64,000 nucleotides of DNA from Planococcus citreus (GTDB lineage Bacteria > Bacillota > Bacilli > Bacillales_A > Planococcaceae), in assembly GCF_003664125.1 (NCBI RefSeq), contig NZ_RCCP01000003.1, positions 340,649 through 404,648 on the forward strand. Reading direction: 5' to 3'. The notes under the pieces are model-generated. The model was not told the DNA's origin. It worked only from the letters and a program-made list of their open reading frames with translations, and did no database searches. Positions 24,761 to 33,330 of this stretch are shown piece after piece. Every line of letters begins with the position of its first letter. The first letter of the stretch is position 1. The translations under genes were made by a program, and so were the position numbers.

Positions 24761-26371
24761 ATGACGGAGTGGTGGAAAAAAGCAGTGGTGTATCAAATTT
24801 ATCCGAGAAGTTTCATGGATTCTGATGGCGACGGGATTGGTGACATCCAAGGAATCATCCGCAAGCTGGATTATCTGGCGGAGCTCGGCGTGGATGTGTT
24901 ATGGCTCTCCCCTGTCTACGATTCACCGAACGATGACAATGGCTACGACATCCGCGACTACCAAAAAATCATGCAGGAGTTCGGGACGATGGATGATTTC
25001 GAACGGATGCTTGAGGGAGTTCACGAGCGCGGGATGCGCCTTGTCATGGATTTGGTCGTCAATCATACGTCTGACGAACACAATTGGTTTACGCAGCGCC
25101 CTGACTATTACATCTGGAAAGACCAGCCGAACAATTGGCGTTCTTTTTTCAGCGGGTCGGCGTGGCAATTCGATGAAGAGAGAGAGCAATACTATCTGCA
25201 CCTGTTTTCCAAGAAACAGCCTGACTTGAACTGGGAGAACGAGGAACTGCGAAATGAAGTGTATAAGATGATGCGCTGGTGGCTTGATAAAGGCGTCGAC
25301 GGCTTCCGCATGGACGTCATCAATATGATTTCCAAAGACCAGGATTTTCCGGATGGCATCGATGGCGATGGCACACCCCACTTCTTCAACGGGCCGCGCG
25401 TCCATGAATTTTTGCAGGAAATGAACGAAAAAGTGCTGTCCGATTATGACATCGTAACGGTTGGGGAAATGCCCGGCGCCGCGACGGAAGACGCGAAATT
25501 ATATACGGGCCCGGATCGCCGCGAACTGAACATGATTTTCACTTTCGAACACATGAACCTGGACCAGGGGCCAAGCGGAAAATGGGAGCTCCAGCCGCTG
25601 CGCCTCACGGATTTGAAAGAAAACCTGGAGAAATGGCAAGTGGAGCTTTTTGAAAAAGGCTGGAACAGCTTGTATTGGAACAACCACGACCAGCCGCGCA
25701 TCGTCTCGCGTTTCGGGAATGACGCGCAGTACCGCAAGCAATCGGCGAAAATGCTCGCCACTTGCCTTCATTTCTTGCAAGGGACGCCGTATATTTACCA
25801 AGGGGAAGAGCTTGGCATGACCAATGTGGCATTTTCATCAATCGATGAGTACCGGGATATCGAGACCTTGAATATGTATAAGGAAAAGCGCGCGCAAGGC
25901 ATTCCGCACGAAGAACTCATGAAGTCAATCCACGCAAAAGGCCGTGACAATGCCAGAACGCCGATGCAGTGGGACGACTCTCTAAACGCCGGTTTTACGA
26001 AAGGCGACCCATGGATCTCAGTCAATCCCAATTATCCTGAGATCAATGCAGAAAAACGTCACGAAGCGGATTCGGTATTTGGCTATTACCAAAAATTGAT
26101 CGCGTTCAGAAAAGAACTTGAAGTTATCACTAAAGGCAATTTCAAGCTATTGCATCGTGAAGACGAAGAGATTTTTGCCTATACACGACGTGCAGCGGAT
26201 GAGCAATTGACGGTTTACTGCAATTTTTCCGAAACGCCGCGTGAACTGCCGTTGCCAACGGGCCAAGTGCTGATCGGAAATTACCCTCCGCAGGAAAATC
26301 AGGGCGTAATGAAGCTAAGGCCATATGAAGCTTTATGCTTTTATGAGGGCCATCAAAAAATAGGTGAATGA
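24761..26371 (+). CDS. GH13 alpha-glucosidase / oligo-1,6-glucosidase (copy 1)
   Basis: Cytoplasmic glycoside hydrolase family 13 enzyme, 536 residues, releasing glucose from the ends of imported alpha-glucosides. (beta/alpha)8 barrel motifs: region I DLVVNHTS near residue 98, region II GFRMDVINM (nucleophile Asp about 187), region III TVGEMPGA (acid Glu about 243), region IV NNHDQPR. A DSDGDGIGD calcium-type loop is at residues 21-29 and a small beta domain closes the chain. No signal peptide. Followed at 21 bp by a ROK kinase, so liberated sugar can be phosphorylated. It is the most divergent of the three GH13 paralogues here. Confidence 0.9.
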   Translation: MTEWWKKAVVYQIYPRSFMDSDGDGIGDIQGIIRKLDYLAELGVDVLWLSPVYDSPNDDNGYDIRDYQKIMQEFGTMDDFERMLEGVHERGMRLVMDLVVNHTSDEHNWFTQRPDYYIWKDQPNNWRSFFSGSAWQFDEEREQYYLHLFSKKQPDLNWENEELRNEVYKMMRWWLDKGVDGFRMDVINMISKDQDFPDGIDGDGTPHFFNGPRVHEFLQEMNEKVLSDYDIVTVGEMPGAATEDAKLYTGPDRRELNMIFTFEHMNLDQGPSGKWELQPLRLTDLKENLEKWQVELFEKGWNSLYWNNHDQPRIVSRFGNDAQYRKQSAKMLATCLHFLQGTPYIYQGEELGMTNVAFSSIDEYRDIETLNMYKEKRAQGIPHEELMKSIHAKGRDNARTPMQWDDSLNAGFTKGDPWISVNPNYPEINAEKRHEADSVFGYYQKLIAFRKELEVITKGNFKLLHREDEEIFAYTRRAADEQLTVYCNFSETPRELPLPTGQVLIGNYPPQENQGVMKLRPYEALCFYEGHQKIGE

Positions 26372-26392
26372 GGTTAAGGAAGGATGGGGAAA

Positions 26393-27265
26393 ATGAGTAA
26401 AGTAATTGGTGTAGACATTGGGGGAACGAAAATCCGTATGGGGGTTATTGATGCAGAGGGACGGATACTCGCAGAGCGTCAAGTGAAAACGGAGTTTCCA
26501 TTGTACCCGCATTTGGAGCGTCAAGTGCTGTTGTTTTTAGAGGAGCATCCTGATGTGTCCGCAATCGGTATCGGAACGCACGGCTTTGTCGACCCGAAAG
26601 CAGGGCGCATCGTTTTCGCAGGCGATATGCTCCCGGGCTGGACAGGGACAGAGGTCAAAGCACCGCTGGAACAAGCGACAGAGCGATACGTGGAAGTGGA
26701 GAACGATGCCAATTGCGCGGCGCTCGCTGAAGCGAAATTCGGCGCCGCAACAGGGCTCGGGCGCGTCGTCTGCATCACGCTCGGCACGGGGCTTGGCGGC
26801 GGCATCATCTGGGATGGCAAGCTGTTGAGCGGCGGCCCGCACGGCGGGGCTGCAGAACTGGGCCATATGATCTTGTATCCGAACGGTTCACGCTGCGCTT
26901 GCGGCCGTCTTGGCTGTGCAGAGCAATACCTGTCGGGTACGGCCCTTGTACGCCGTATCAAGGAAGCGGGGCTTTCGGTGACGCCGCCCGAATTATTCGA
27001 ACTGGCTGAAACAGATGCCCAAGCGCAAAAGCTGGTCATTGACTTCACCGAGGACTTGGCAATCTACATCAGCAGCTTACAGGCGATCTTCGATATGGAC
27101 ATGCTCATCATTGGCGGTGGTGTATCGGAATCGGCCTCTGCATGGATGGGTGAACTAAAGCGCCAATTGGGGGAAGTGCTATTGAATCCATTACCGGTGG
27201 AAGTGGCACAATTCGAAAACGATGCCGGCATGCTTGGGGCAGCGCTGCTCGTTTTGGATAAATAA
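26393..27265 (+). CDS. ROK family sugar kinase (glucokinase-like)
   Basis: About 290 residues. Phosphate motif GVDIGGTKIRMG near residue 5, substrate/catalytic ENDANCAALAEA (Asp about 104), LGTGLGGGI, and the ROK zinc motif GHM...C-A-C-G-R-L-G-C-A-E near residues 158-178. Likely phosphorylates glucose released by the neighbouring alpha-glucosidases; fructokinase or another hexose kinase remain possible. ATG 26393 (MSKVIGVDIGG) is favoured because AAGGAAGG lies about nine bases upstream; ATG 26384 is too close to it. Confidence 0.85.
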   Translation: MSKVIGVDIGGTKIRMGVIDAEGRILAERQVKTEFPLYPHLERQVLLFLEEHPDVSAIGIGTHGFVDPKAGRIVFAGDMLPGWTGTEVKAPLEQATERYVEVENDANCAALAEAKFGAATGLGRVVCITLGTGLGGGIIWDGKLLSGGPHGGAAELGHMILYPNGSRCACGRLGCAEQYLSGTALVRRIKEAGLSVTPPELFELAETDAQAQKLVIDFTEDLAIYISSLQAIFDMDMLIIGGGVSESASAWMGELKRQLGEVLLNPLPVEVAQFENDAGMLGAALLVLDK

Positions 27266-27398
27266 AGATAAGAGTTCAAAGGTCCTGAAGCCTGTGCCAT
27301 GCCCGAGTGAAAAGGCTGGCGCAGGCCGTGAAGGGTGCCGGTTGTTTATAGATTGCCTGCACAACATAAAAACAATTGAAATATTTTAAAAATAGATT

Positions 27399-27414
27399 GT
27401 GCAAACGTTTTCAT
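27399..27414 (+). promoter_or_regulatory. LacI-type operator 1 upstream of maltodextrin operon
   Basis: GTGCAAACGTTTTCAT, an imperfect palindrome around a central CG as bound by LacI/GalR family repressors. It shares its left half with the site at 27485, 86 bp away, suggesting DNA looping by the operon's own LacI protein. Confidence 0.55.
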
Positions 27415-27440
27415 TGTGATAATCTGTTAATAATTATTAG

Positions 27441-27474
27441 TTGGAAACGCTTACCAAGGAGTTTCCATTTTTTT
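27441..27474 (+). promoter_or_regulatory. cre site inside a terminator-like leader hairpin
   Basis: TTGGAAACGCTTACC (27441-27455) fits the CcpA cre consensus except for the last base. The same bases form TGGAAAC pairing with GTTTCCA (27461-27467), directly followed by seven T. The site could thus act as a CcpA roadblock in DNA and as a leader terminator in RNA. Confidence 0.45.
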
Positions 27475-27484
27475 CTGCTCTATC

Positions 27485-27500
27485 GTGCAATCGTTTGCAC
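27485..27500 (+). promoter_or_regulatory. LacI-type operator 2
   Basis: GTGCAATCGTTTGCAC, palindromic at 7 of 8 positions per arm, 24 bp before the binding-protein start and just ahead of its Shine-Dalgarno AAAGGGGGAG. Confidence 0.6.
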
Positions 27501-27523
27501 AACAACTCAAAGGGGGAGTTCAA

Positions 27524-28828
27524 GTGAAGGAATTAAAGTTCAGCAAGGGGTTATTGGCATCTGTTTTACTGTCTGCGGGGGCGCTTGCAGCATGCAGTTC
27601 AGGGGATGAAGGCTCAACGGCAGAAGGCGGCGGGGAGCAAGTAACAGTCGATATCTTCCAGTTTAAAGTGGAGTTCAAAGACCAGTTCGAAGATGTCGTC
27701 GCACAATACGAAGAAGAAAATCCTGACGTCAATATCGAAATCACGACAGTCGGCGGCGGGGAAGATTACGGCGCTGCGCTTCGTTCCCGTTTTGCTTCAG
27801 GCAATGAGCCGGCTATTTTTAACATTGGCGGGCCACAAGATGTAGCGGACTGGAAAGACAACTTGACTGACTTGTCCGATACAGGCGCCGCAGATGCAGC
27901 GCTTGAAGGCACATTGGACGGGGTGACAGTCGAATCGGAAGTGCTCGGTTTGCCGTACAACCAGGAAGGCTACGGATTTATCTACAATACGCGCTTGTTC
28001 GAAGAAGCGGGAATCGATGCGGCCTCGATTACGGATTATGCAAGCTTGGAAGAAGCCGTGAAGACGCTTGATTCGAAAAAAGACGAACTCGGCCTTGAAT
28101 CTGTCTTTGCATTGCCAGGAAAAGAAACATGGGTCACAGGGCTTCATTTGTCGAACACTTTCCTCGCGCCTGAATTCGATAATAACGTCTTGACGGCATA
28201 CGATGCAGATACAGTGGAATTCGAATACGGCGAAGGATTCAAGAAAATCCTTGATTTGCAAAACGAGTATTCCAAACAGCCAACTGTGAGCCTGGATTAT
28301 TCACAGCAAGTAGAAGAGCTATTTTCACTTGAGCGCGTGGCGATCATCCAGCAAGGTAATTGGGTTTACGGTTCGATTGCAGGAATTGACCAGGAACTCG
28401 CGGATTCAGGCGTCGGCATGATGCCGATCCCGGTTGAAGGCTTGGAAGACGGCGGCTTGCCGGTCGGCGTGCCGATGTATTGGGGCGTCAACTCGAACCA
28501 AGATGAAGAAGTCGTAACGGCAGCAAAAGATTTCCTCGATTGGCTCTACACGTCCGATACTGGAAAAACAGCTGTTTTGGAAGACTTTAAATTTATCCCG
28601 GCATACGAAGGTTATGACACATCGAAAATTACGGATCCAATGTCCAAAGCGATTTACGACGCTTCAGAAGCCGGCGAAACAATTGGCTGGGTCTTCATGG
28701 GCTATCCGACTGGATGGGGTGAAGATGAACTCGGCGCTGGCATCCAGAAATACTTGAGCGATGAAGCGAGCTGGGACGAAGTGGTCGATTCAGCGAAAGC
28801 GGCATGGGAAACGAGCCGCGGAGAGTAA
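27524..28828 (+). CDS. Maltodextrin/alpha-glucoside ABC binding lipoprotein
   Basis: Extracellular solute-binding protein family 1, about 434 residues. GTG start with a perfectly placed AAAGGGGGAG. The signal peptide ends in the lipobox LAAC, then a Ser/Gly/Glu linker and the bilobed fold (QYEEENPDVNIEITTVGGGEDY; LPYNQEGYGFIYNTRLFEEAG near residue 140). Neighbouring alpha-glucosidases and MalF/MalG-like permeases point to maltose, isomaltose or a longer alpha-glucan oligomer. First gene of the regulated operon. Confidence 0.87.
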   Translation: MKELKFSKGLLASVLLSAGALAACSSGDEGSTAEGGGEQVTVDIFQFKVEFKDQFEDVVAQYEEENPDVNIEITTVGGGEDYGAALRSRFASGNEPAIFNIGGPQDVADWKDNLTDLSDTGAADAALEGTLDGVTVESEVLGLPYNQEGYGFIYNTRLFEEAGIDAASITDYASLEEAVKTLDSKKDELGLESVFALPGKETWVTGLHLSNTFLAPEFDNNVLTAYDADTVEFEYGEGFKKILDLQNEYSKQPTVSLDYSQQVEELFSLERVAIIQQGNWVYGSIAGIDQELADSGVGMMPIPVEGLEDGGLPVGVPMYWGVNSNQDEEVVTAAKDFLDWLYTSDTGKTAVLEDFKFIPAYEGYDTSKITDPMSKAIYDASEAGETIGWVFMGYPTGWGEDELGAGIQKYLSDEASWDEVVDSAKAAWETSRGE

Positions 28829-28845
28829 TTTGTCCATCAAACCAG

Positions 28846-28873
28846 AGCAGCCATTGTGCTGCTTTGTTTTGTT
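28846..28873 (+). terminator. Weak intercistronic hairpin after the binding-protein gene
   Basis: AGCAGC, six-base loop, GCTGCT, then TTGTTTTGTTT. Such partial terminators commonly lower permease expression relative to the binding protein. Confidence 0.55.
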
Positions 28874-28904
28874 TCGGGGCTTAACTAGAAAGAGAGGCTA
28901 AACT

Positions 28905-29765
28905 ATGCGTACACGGGATCTTTCCTATTGGTTATTTTTAGCGCCTGTATTGTTGGCGTTGGCACTAGTCGTCGTTGTGCCGATGCTGCTCGGGCTTTTC
29001 TATTCATTTACAGCGTGGAACGGTATTCAAACCGGCGAATTCGTCGGGTTCCAGAATTACCTGAATTTGTTCACGGATGAGCGTTTCCTCGATTCGCTAT
29101 GGTTCACGACGAAGTTCTCGGTTGTGTCCGTCATTTTGATCAATTTCATCGGGCTTTCACTCGCGTTGATCGTCACATCAAAAATCAAGACGAGTAGCTT
29201 GCTGCGTACGACTTTTTTCATGCCGAACTTAATCGGCGGTTTGATCCTCGGGTTTATCTGGCAGTTCATTTTCCTGAAAGTGTTTGCCAGTGTCGGGGAG
29301 GCAGTAGGGATGGAAAGCTTGCAGGCATGGCTGTCGACAACCGAAACTGGGTTCTGGGGCTTGGTCATACTGATGAGCTGGCAGATGGCCGGCTATATCA
29401 TGGTCATCTACATCGCTTATTTGGAAGGCTTGCCGAAAGAGTTGATCGAAGCGGCTGAAATTGACGGCGCATCGACCGTACAGCGCTTCCGCTACATCAT
29501 CTTTCCGCTTGTTGCCCCGGCGTTCACAGTCAGTATGTTCTTGACTTTATCAAATACATTCAAGCTGTACGACCAGAACTTATCGCTGACAGCGGGCGGC
29601 CCGTACAATTCGACGGAAATGGTCGCCATGGAAATTTTCAAGACAGCGTTTGTGCAAAATGCCTTCGCCTATGCTCAGGCAAAAGCGATCATCTTCTTCC
29701 TGATCGTCGCTATTATTGCACTCGTTCAAGTGTATATCAATAAACGCCGGGAGGTCGAAATGTAA
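28905..29765 (+). CDS. Sugar ABC permease, MalF type
   Basis: 286 residues, six membrane helices, with the ATPase-coupling EAA loop (LPKELIEAAEIDGASTVQRF near residue 180). ABC importer permease for the sugar captured by the upstream lipoprotein. AGAGAGG precedes the ATG. Its stop codon shares one base with the next start (TAATG), so translation is coupled. Confidence 0.9.
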   Translation: MRTRDLSYWLFLAPVLLALALVVVVPMLLGLFYSFTAWNGIQTGEFVGFQNYLNLFTDERFLDSLWFTTKFSVVSVILINFIGLSLALIVTSKIKTSSLLRTTFFMPNLIGGLILGFIWQFIFLKVFASVGEAVGMESLQAWLSTTETGFWGLVILMSWQMAGYIMVIYIAYLEGLPKELIEAAEIDGASTVQRFRYIIFPLVAPAFTVSMFLTLSNTFKLYDQNLSLTAGGPYNSTEMVAMEIFKTAFVQNAFAYAQAKAIIFFLIVAIIALVQVYINKRREVEM

Positions 29766-30580
29766 TGCGCAACCGCTGGAATATAAAAGTTGAAGTGCTC
29801 GGCGTCGCACTGGCGATTCTATGGCTATTGCCTTTTTACTTAATGTTCGTCAATTCCTTCAAATCAAAAAAGGAAATTTTCCTCGACACGACGAGCCCTC
29901 CGGAAGCGTGGAGCTTCGATAACTACATCGTGGCATTTCAGGAACTCGACTTTCTCAGAACTTTGTTCAATTCTTTATTGATCACCGTTGTCAGCGTCGT
30001 GCTCATCGTCTTGTTCTCGGCGATGGCTGCTTATGCGTTGTCGCGAGCGAAAAGCAAGATATCCACATTCTTGTTTTTCCTGTTTGTCTCGGCGATGCTC
30101 ATCCCGTTTCAATCGGTGATGATTCCGCTCGTCACGGTATTCGGCCAATTCGATATGCTGAACCGCGGCGGACTGATTTTCATGTATATCGGTTTCGGTG
30201 CGAGCCTGTCGATTTTCCTGTATCATGGTGCTTTGAATAATGTCCCGAAATCGCTCGATGAAGCGGCGAAAATCGACGGGGCGAACCGTTGGCAAGTGTT
30301 TTGGCATATCATTTTCCCGATCCTCAAGCCGATCACTGTCACGGTCGCCATACTCAATATCATCTGGATCTGGAACGATTACCTGTTGCCGTCGCTGGTC
30401 ATCAATACGACGGGCAGTGAAACGATTCCGTTGAAGATGTTCTTCTTCTTCGGCGAATATACGAAGCAATGGCATTTGGCGCTTGCGGGACTTACGCTGG
30501 CGATCATTCCGGTCATTATCTTCTATTTCTTTGCGCAGCGCTCGATCATCAAAGGTGTCTCGGATGGCGCTGTAAAATAA
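29765..30580 (+). CDS. Sugar ABC permease, MalG type
   Basis: 271 residues, six helices. EAA loop VPKSLDEAAKIDGANRWQVF near residue 165. Heterodimer partner of the upstream MalF-type subunit. No ATPase gene lies in the operon; in Firmicutes this class is usually energised by the shared ATPase MsmX, encoded elsewhere. A LacI gene follows after 13 bp. Confidence 0.9.
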   Translation: MRNRWNIKVEVLGVALAILWLLPFYLMFVNSFKSKKEIFLDTTSPPEAWSFDNYIVAFQELDFLRTLFNSLLITVVSVVLIVLFSAMAAYALSRAKSKISTFLFFLFVSAMLIPFQSVMIPLVTVFGQFDMLNRGGLIFMYIGFGASLSIFLYHGALNNVPKSLDEAAKIDGANRWQVFWHIIFPILKPITVTVAILNIIWIWNDYLLPSLVINTTGSETIPLKMFFFFGEYTKQWHLALAGLTLAIIPVIIFYFFAQRSIIKGVSDGAVK

Positions 30581-30593
30581 GGGGGCAATCGCA

Positions 30594-31613
30594 ATGGCAA
30601 TTACAATTAAAGATGTCGCGAAACTGGCGGAAGTTTCGCCGGCGACAGTTTCTAGGGTTATTGCGGATCATCCGAAGATCACCCCGAAAACAAAGCGCAA
30701 AGTGCGAAAAGCCATGGAAGAGCTCGGCTATTACCCGAATTTCCAGGCACGCAATTTGGTAGCGAAAAAAAGCAAAGCGATCGGCGTCATCATGGAAAAT
30801 TCCACGACGCTTGCTTTCCAGAATCCATTCTTCCCGGAAGTGTTGCGCGGCATTTCTGTCAGTGCCCACCACAGCCAGTATGGCCTGTATTTATCGACCA
30901 GTGCGACTGAGCAGGAAATCTACGAAGAAGTCGTGGCGATGACACAAGGCAAGCGTGTTGACGGCATTATCTTGCTGTATTCGAAAATCGATGATAAAGT
31001 CATGGATTACCTGCTCGCAAATGGCATTCCGTTTTCAGTGGTTGGCCGTCCTTACACGCGCCCGGATGCCATTTCCTATGTTGACAATGATAATGTCGCC
31101 ATTGCGAAAGAAGTGGTGGGCCATTTGATTTCACTCGGCCACCGGGACATTTCATTCGTCGGCGGGGCATCCGATTTCATCGTGTCTGCGGACCGCTTGA
31201 GCGGTTACCGGCAAGCGCTGGATGAAGCAGGGATTCCGTTCACTTCGGATTATGTGGTTACACAGGAAAAGATGGAAGGCCACGAGCAGCAGGCGATCCG
31301 CAATTTAATGGAACAGAAAAATCCGCCTACAGCCATCGTCACGCACGATGACCTGGTCGCCTATGAAGTGATCAGTTATTTGGAAGATTTGAATATTGCT
31401 GTACCGGCCGATGTGTCGATTGTCGGGTTTAACAACCATACTTTGTCGAGCCATTTAAAGCCCCCGCTCAGCACGGTGGATATTTCGATTTTTGACCTTG
31501 GAATGGAAGCGGCGAATCTGGTATTGGAAAAAATAAACGATGACAATGCACCTCCCCGGAACATCATCGTTCCGGCAACATTGATCGAAAGAGGATCTTG
31601 TCAAAGTCTTTGA
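30594..31613 (+). CDS. LacI family repressor of the maltodextrin operon
   Basis: 339 residues. N-terminal HTH and hinge (TIKDVAKLAEVSPATVSRVI... YYPNFQARNLVAKKS) at residues 3-60, then a periplasmic-binding-like effector domain. It sits inside the operon between the permease and the second alpha-glucosidase, so it is autoregulated if it binds the two GTGCAA palindromes before the first gene. The inducer is presumably the imported oligosaccharide or a product. MalR-like by context. Confidence 0.88.
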   Translation: MAITIKDVAKLAEVSPATVSRVIADHPKITPKTKRKVRKAMEELGYYPNFQARNLVAKKSKAIGVIMENSTTLAFQNPFFPEVLRGISVSAHHSQYGLYLSTSATEQEIYEEVVAMTQGKRVDGIILLYSKIDDKVMDYLLANGIPFSVVGRPYTRPDAISYVDNDNVAIAKEVVGHLISLGHRDISFVGGASDFIVSADRLSGYRQALDEAGIPFTSDYVVTQEKMEGHEQQAIRNLMEQKNPPTAIVTHDDLVAYEVISYLEDLNIAVPADVSIVGFNNHTLSSHLKPPLSTVDISIFDLGMEAANLVLEKINDDNAPPRNIIVPATLIERGSCQSL

Positions 31614-31625
31614 AAGGAAACGATT

Positions 31626-33242
31626 ATGAACAAAACATGGTGGAAAGAAGCAGTGGCGTATCAGGTCTACCCACGCAGCTTCAATGACTCGAATGGAGAC
31701 GGCATCGGGGATATCAACGGTGTCACGGAAAAACTGGATTATTTGAAGGAACTGGGGATTGATGTCATCTGGATCTGCCCGATGTATAAATCGCCGAATG
31801 ACGATAATGGCTATGACATCAGCGATTACCAGGAGATCATGGATGAACTTGGAACGATGGCGGATTTCGACCGTTTGCTCGAAGAAGTACACGCGCGCGG
31901 CATGAAATTGATCATCGACCTGGTTATCAACCATACGAGCGATGAACATCCATGGTTTTTGGAATCGCGCTCGTCGCTCGATAACCCGAAACGCGATTGG
32001 TATGTTTGGCGTGACCGCCCGACCAACTGGGAGAGCATTTTTGGCGGCCCGGCATGGGAACTTGATGAGAAGACGGGGCAATACTATCTGCATATCTTCT
32101 CGAAAAAGCAGCCTGATTTAAACTGGGAAAATCCAGAAGTGCGTCAAGAGCTCTATAAAATGGTCAATTGGTGGCTCGATAAAGGCATTGATGGGTTCCG
32201 TGTCGATGCCATCAGCCACATCAAAAAAGATTTTACGGATTTGCCGATCGAAGAGGACAAGCCATGGGTGCCGGCATGGGAAAAAATGATGAATGTTGAC
32301 GGCATTCAGCCGTTGCTTGCGGAACTTCGCGATGAGACCTTTGCAAAATACGACATCATGACGGTCGGGGAAGCGAATGGCGTTTATGCGGAAGATATCG
32401 ACGAATGGATCAGCGAAGAAGACGGCAAATTCGATATGGTGTTCCAATTCGAAGATTTGACGCTTTGGGACAGCGATGTCAAACAAGGGATAAACGTCAA
32501 TGACTTGAAAACCGTCTTGACGCGCTGGCAGAAAGCGGTCGACGGCGTTGGCTGGAATGCGTTGTTCATCGAAAACCACGACAAGCCGCGCGTCGTCTCG
32601 ACTTGGGGCAATGACAGCGAATACTGGCGTGAAAGTGCAACAGCGCTCGCTTGCATGTATTTCTTCATGCAAGGCACGCCGTTCATCTATCAGGGCCAGG
32701 AAATCGGCATGACCAATGCGCCGTTCGAGGAAATCCATCATTATGACGACGTCCATACGCATAATTTGTATTTCTATAACTTGGCGGAAGGCATGGAACA
32801 CGATGCAATCATGACTTTGTTGAAATCGACAAGCCGCGACCATTCCCGCACGCCGATGCAATGGAATGGGGAGGACAATGCCGGATTCACGACAGGCTCT
32901 CCGTGGCTGCAGATGAATCCGAATTTCGAATGGCTCAATGTCGAGAGCCAGATGCAAGATCCGGCATCGGTGTTGTCATTTTATAAACAAATGATTTTCT
33001 TGCGCAAAAACATGGACGTATTGGTTTATGGCAGCTACGATTTGGCCGAAACCGATTGCGAGGATGTGTACGCTTATACACGTACGCAAGGTGAAGAACA
33101 AGTGCTCATCCTTTCGAACCTAGGAAGCACGACATGCACTTGGCTGGAACCAGAAGGCGCAGAACTGTTGCTCGCCAATTACGAGGACCGTGACTTGCAT
33201 CAATTAAAACCGTATGAAGCACGGGTATATAAGCTAGCTTAA
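31626..33242 (+). CDS. GH13 alpha-glucosidase (copy 2)
   Basis: 538 residues, cytoplasmic. Region I DLVINHTS near residue 99, region II GFRVDAISHI (nucleophile Asp about 199), region III TVGEANGV (Glu about 254), region IV ENHDKPR. NSNGDGIGD calcium-type loop near residue 20. Last gene of the maltodextrin operon, 12 bp after the LacI gene, with GAAAGGAAACG before the ATG. Closer to copy 3 than to copy 1: both share the insertion DNPKRDWYVWRD and the MQGTPFIYQGQEIGMTNAPF stretch. Confidence 0.9.
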   Translation: MNKTWWKEAVAYQVYPRSFNDSNGDGIGDINGVTEKLDYLKELGIDVIWICPMYKSPNDDNGYDISDYQEIMDELGTMADFDRLLEEVHARGMKLIIDLVINHTSDEHPWFLESRSSLDNPKRDWYVWRDRPTNWESIFGGPAWELDEKTGQYYLHIFSKKQPDLNWENPEVRQELYKMVNWWLDKGIDGFRVDAISHIKKDFTDLPIEEDKPWVPAWEKMMNVDGIQPLLAELRDETFAKYDIMTVGEANGVYAEDIDEWISEEDGKFDMVFQFEDLTLWDSDVKQGINVNDLKTVLTRWQKAVDGVGWNALFIENHDKPRVVSTWGNDSEYWRESATALACMYFFMQGTPFIYQGQEIGMTNAPFEEIHHYDDVHTHNLYFYNLAEGMEHDAIMTLLKSTSRDHSRTPMQWNGEDNAGFTTGSPWLQMNPNFEWLNVESQMQDPASVLSFYKQMIFLRKNMDVLVYGSYDLAETDCEDVYAYTRTQGEEQVLILSNLGSTTCTWLEPEGAELLLANYEDRDLHQLKPYEARVYKLA

Positions 33243-33272
33243 CTATACAACACGAAGATCCAGTTAACTATT

Positions 33273-33330
33273 GAAAAACGCTTTTCCCGATTGGCCAGAA
33301 GGCTGGTCGGGAAAAGCGTTTTTTTTTAGA
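33273..33330. terminator. Long bidirectional terminator, maltodextrin operon / pgi
   Basis: AAAAACGCTTTTCCCGA with full complement, a central loop that can fold further (GGCC...), and T9 to the right. It overlaps the pgi stop region. Confidence 0.88.

Noticed and set aside
27266..27330. Hairpin GCCTGTGCCA/TGGCGCAGGC after the ROK kinase gene
   Set aside because: Ten-base stem is real but the loop is long and no T tract follows, so it is not called a terminator.
32118..32957. 279-codon minus-strand frame inside the second alpha-glucosidase gene
   Set aside because: Antisense shadow of a well-conserved GH13 gene; composition (many Arg, His, Phe) is typical of reverse-frame artefacts.
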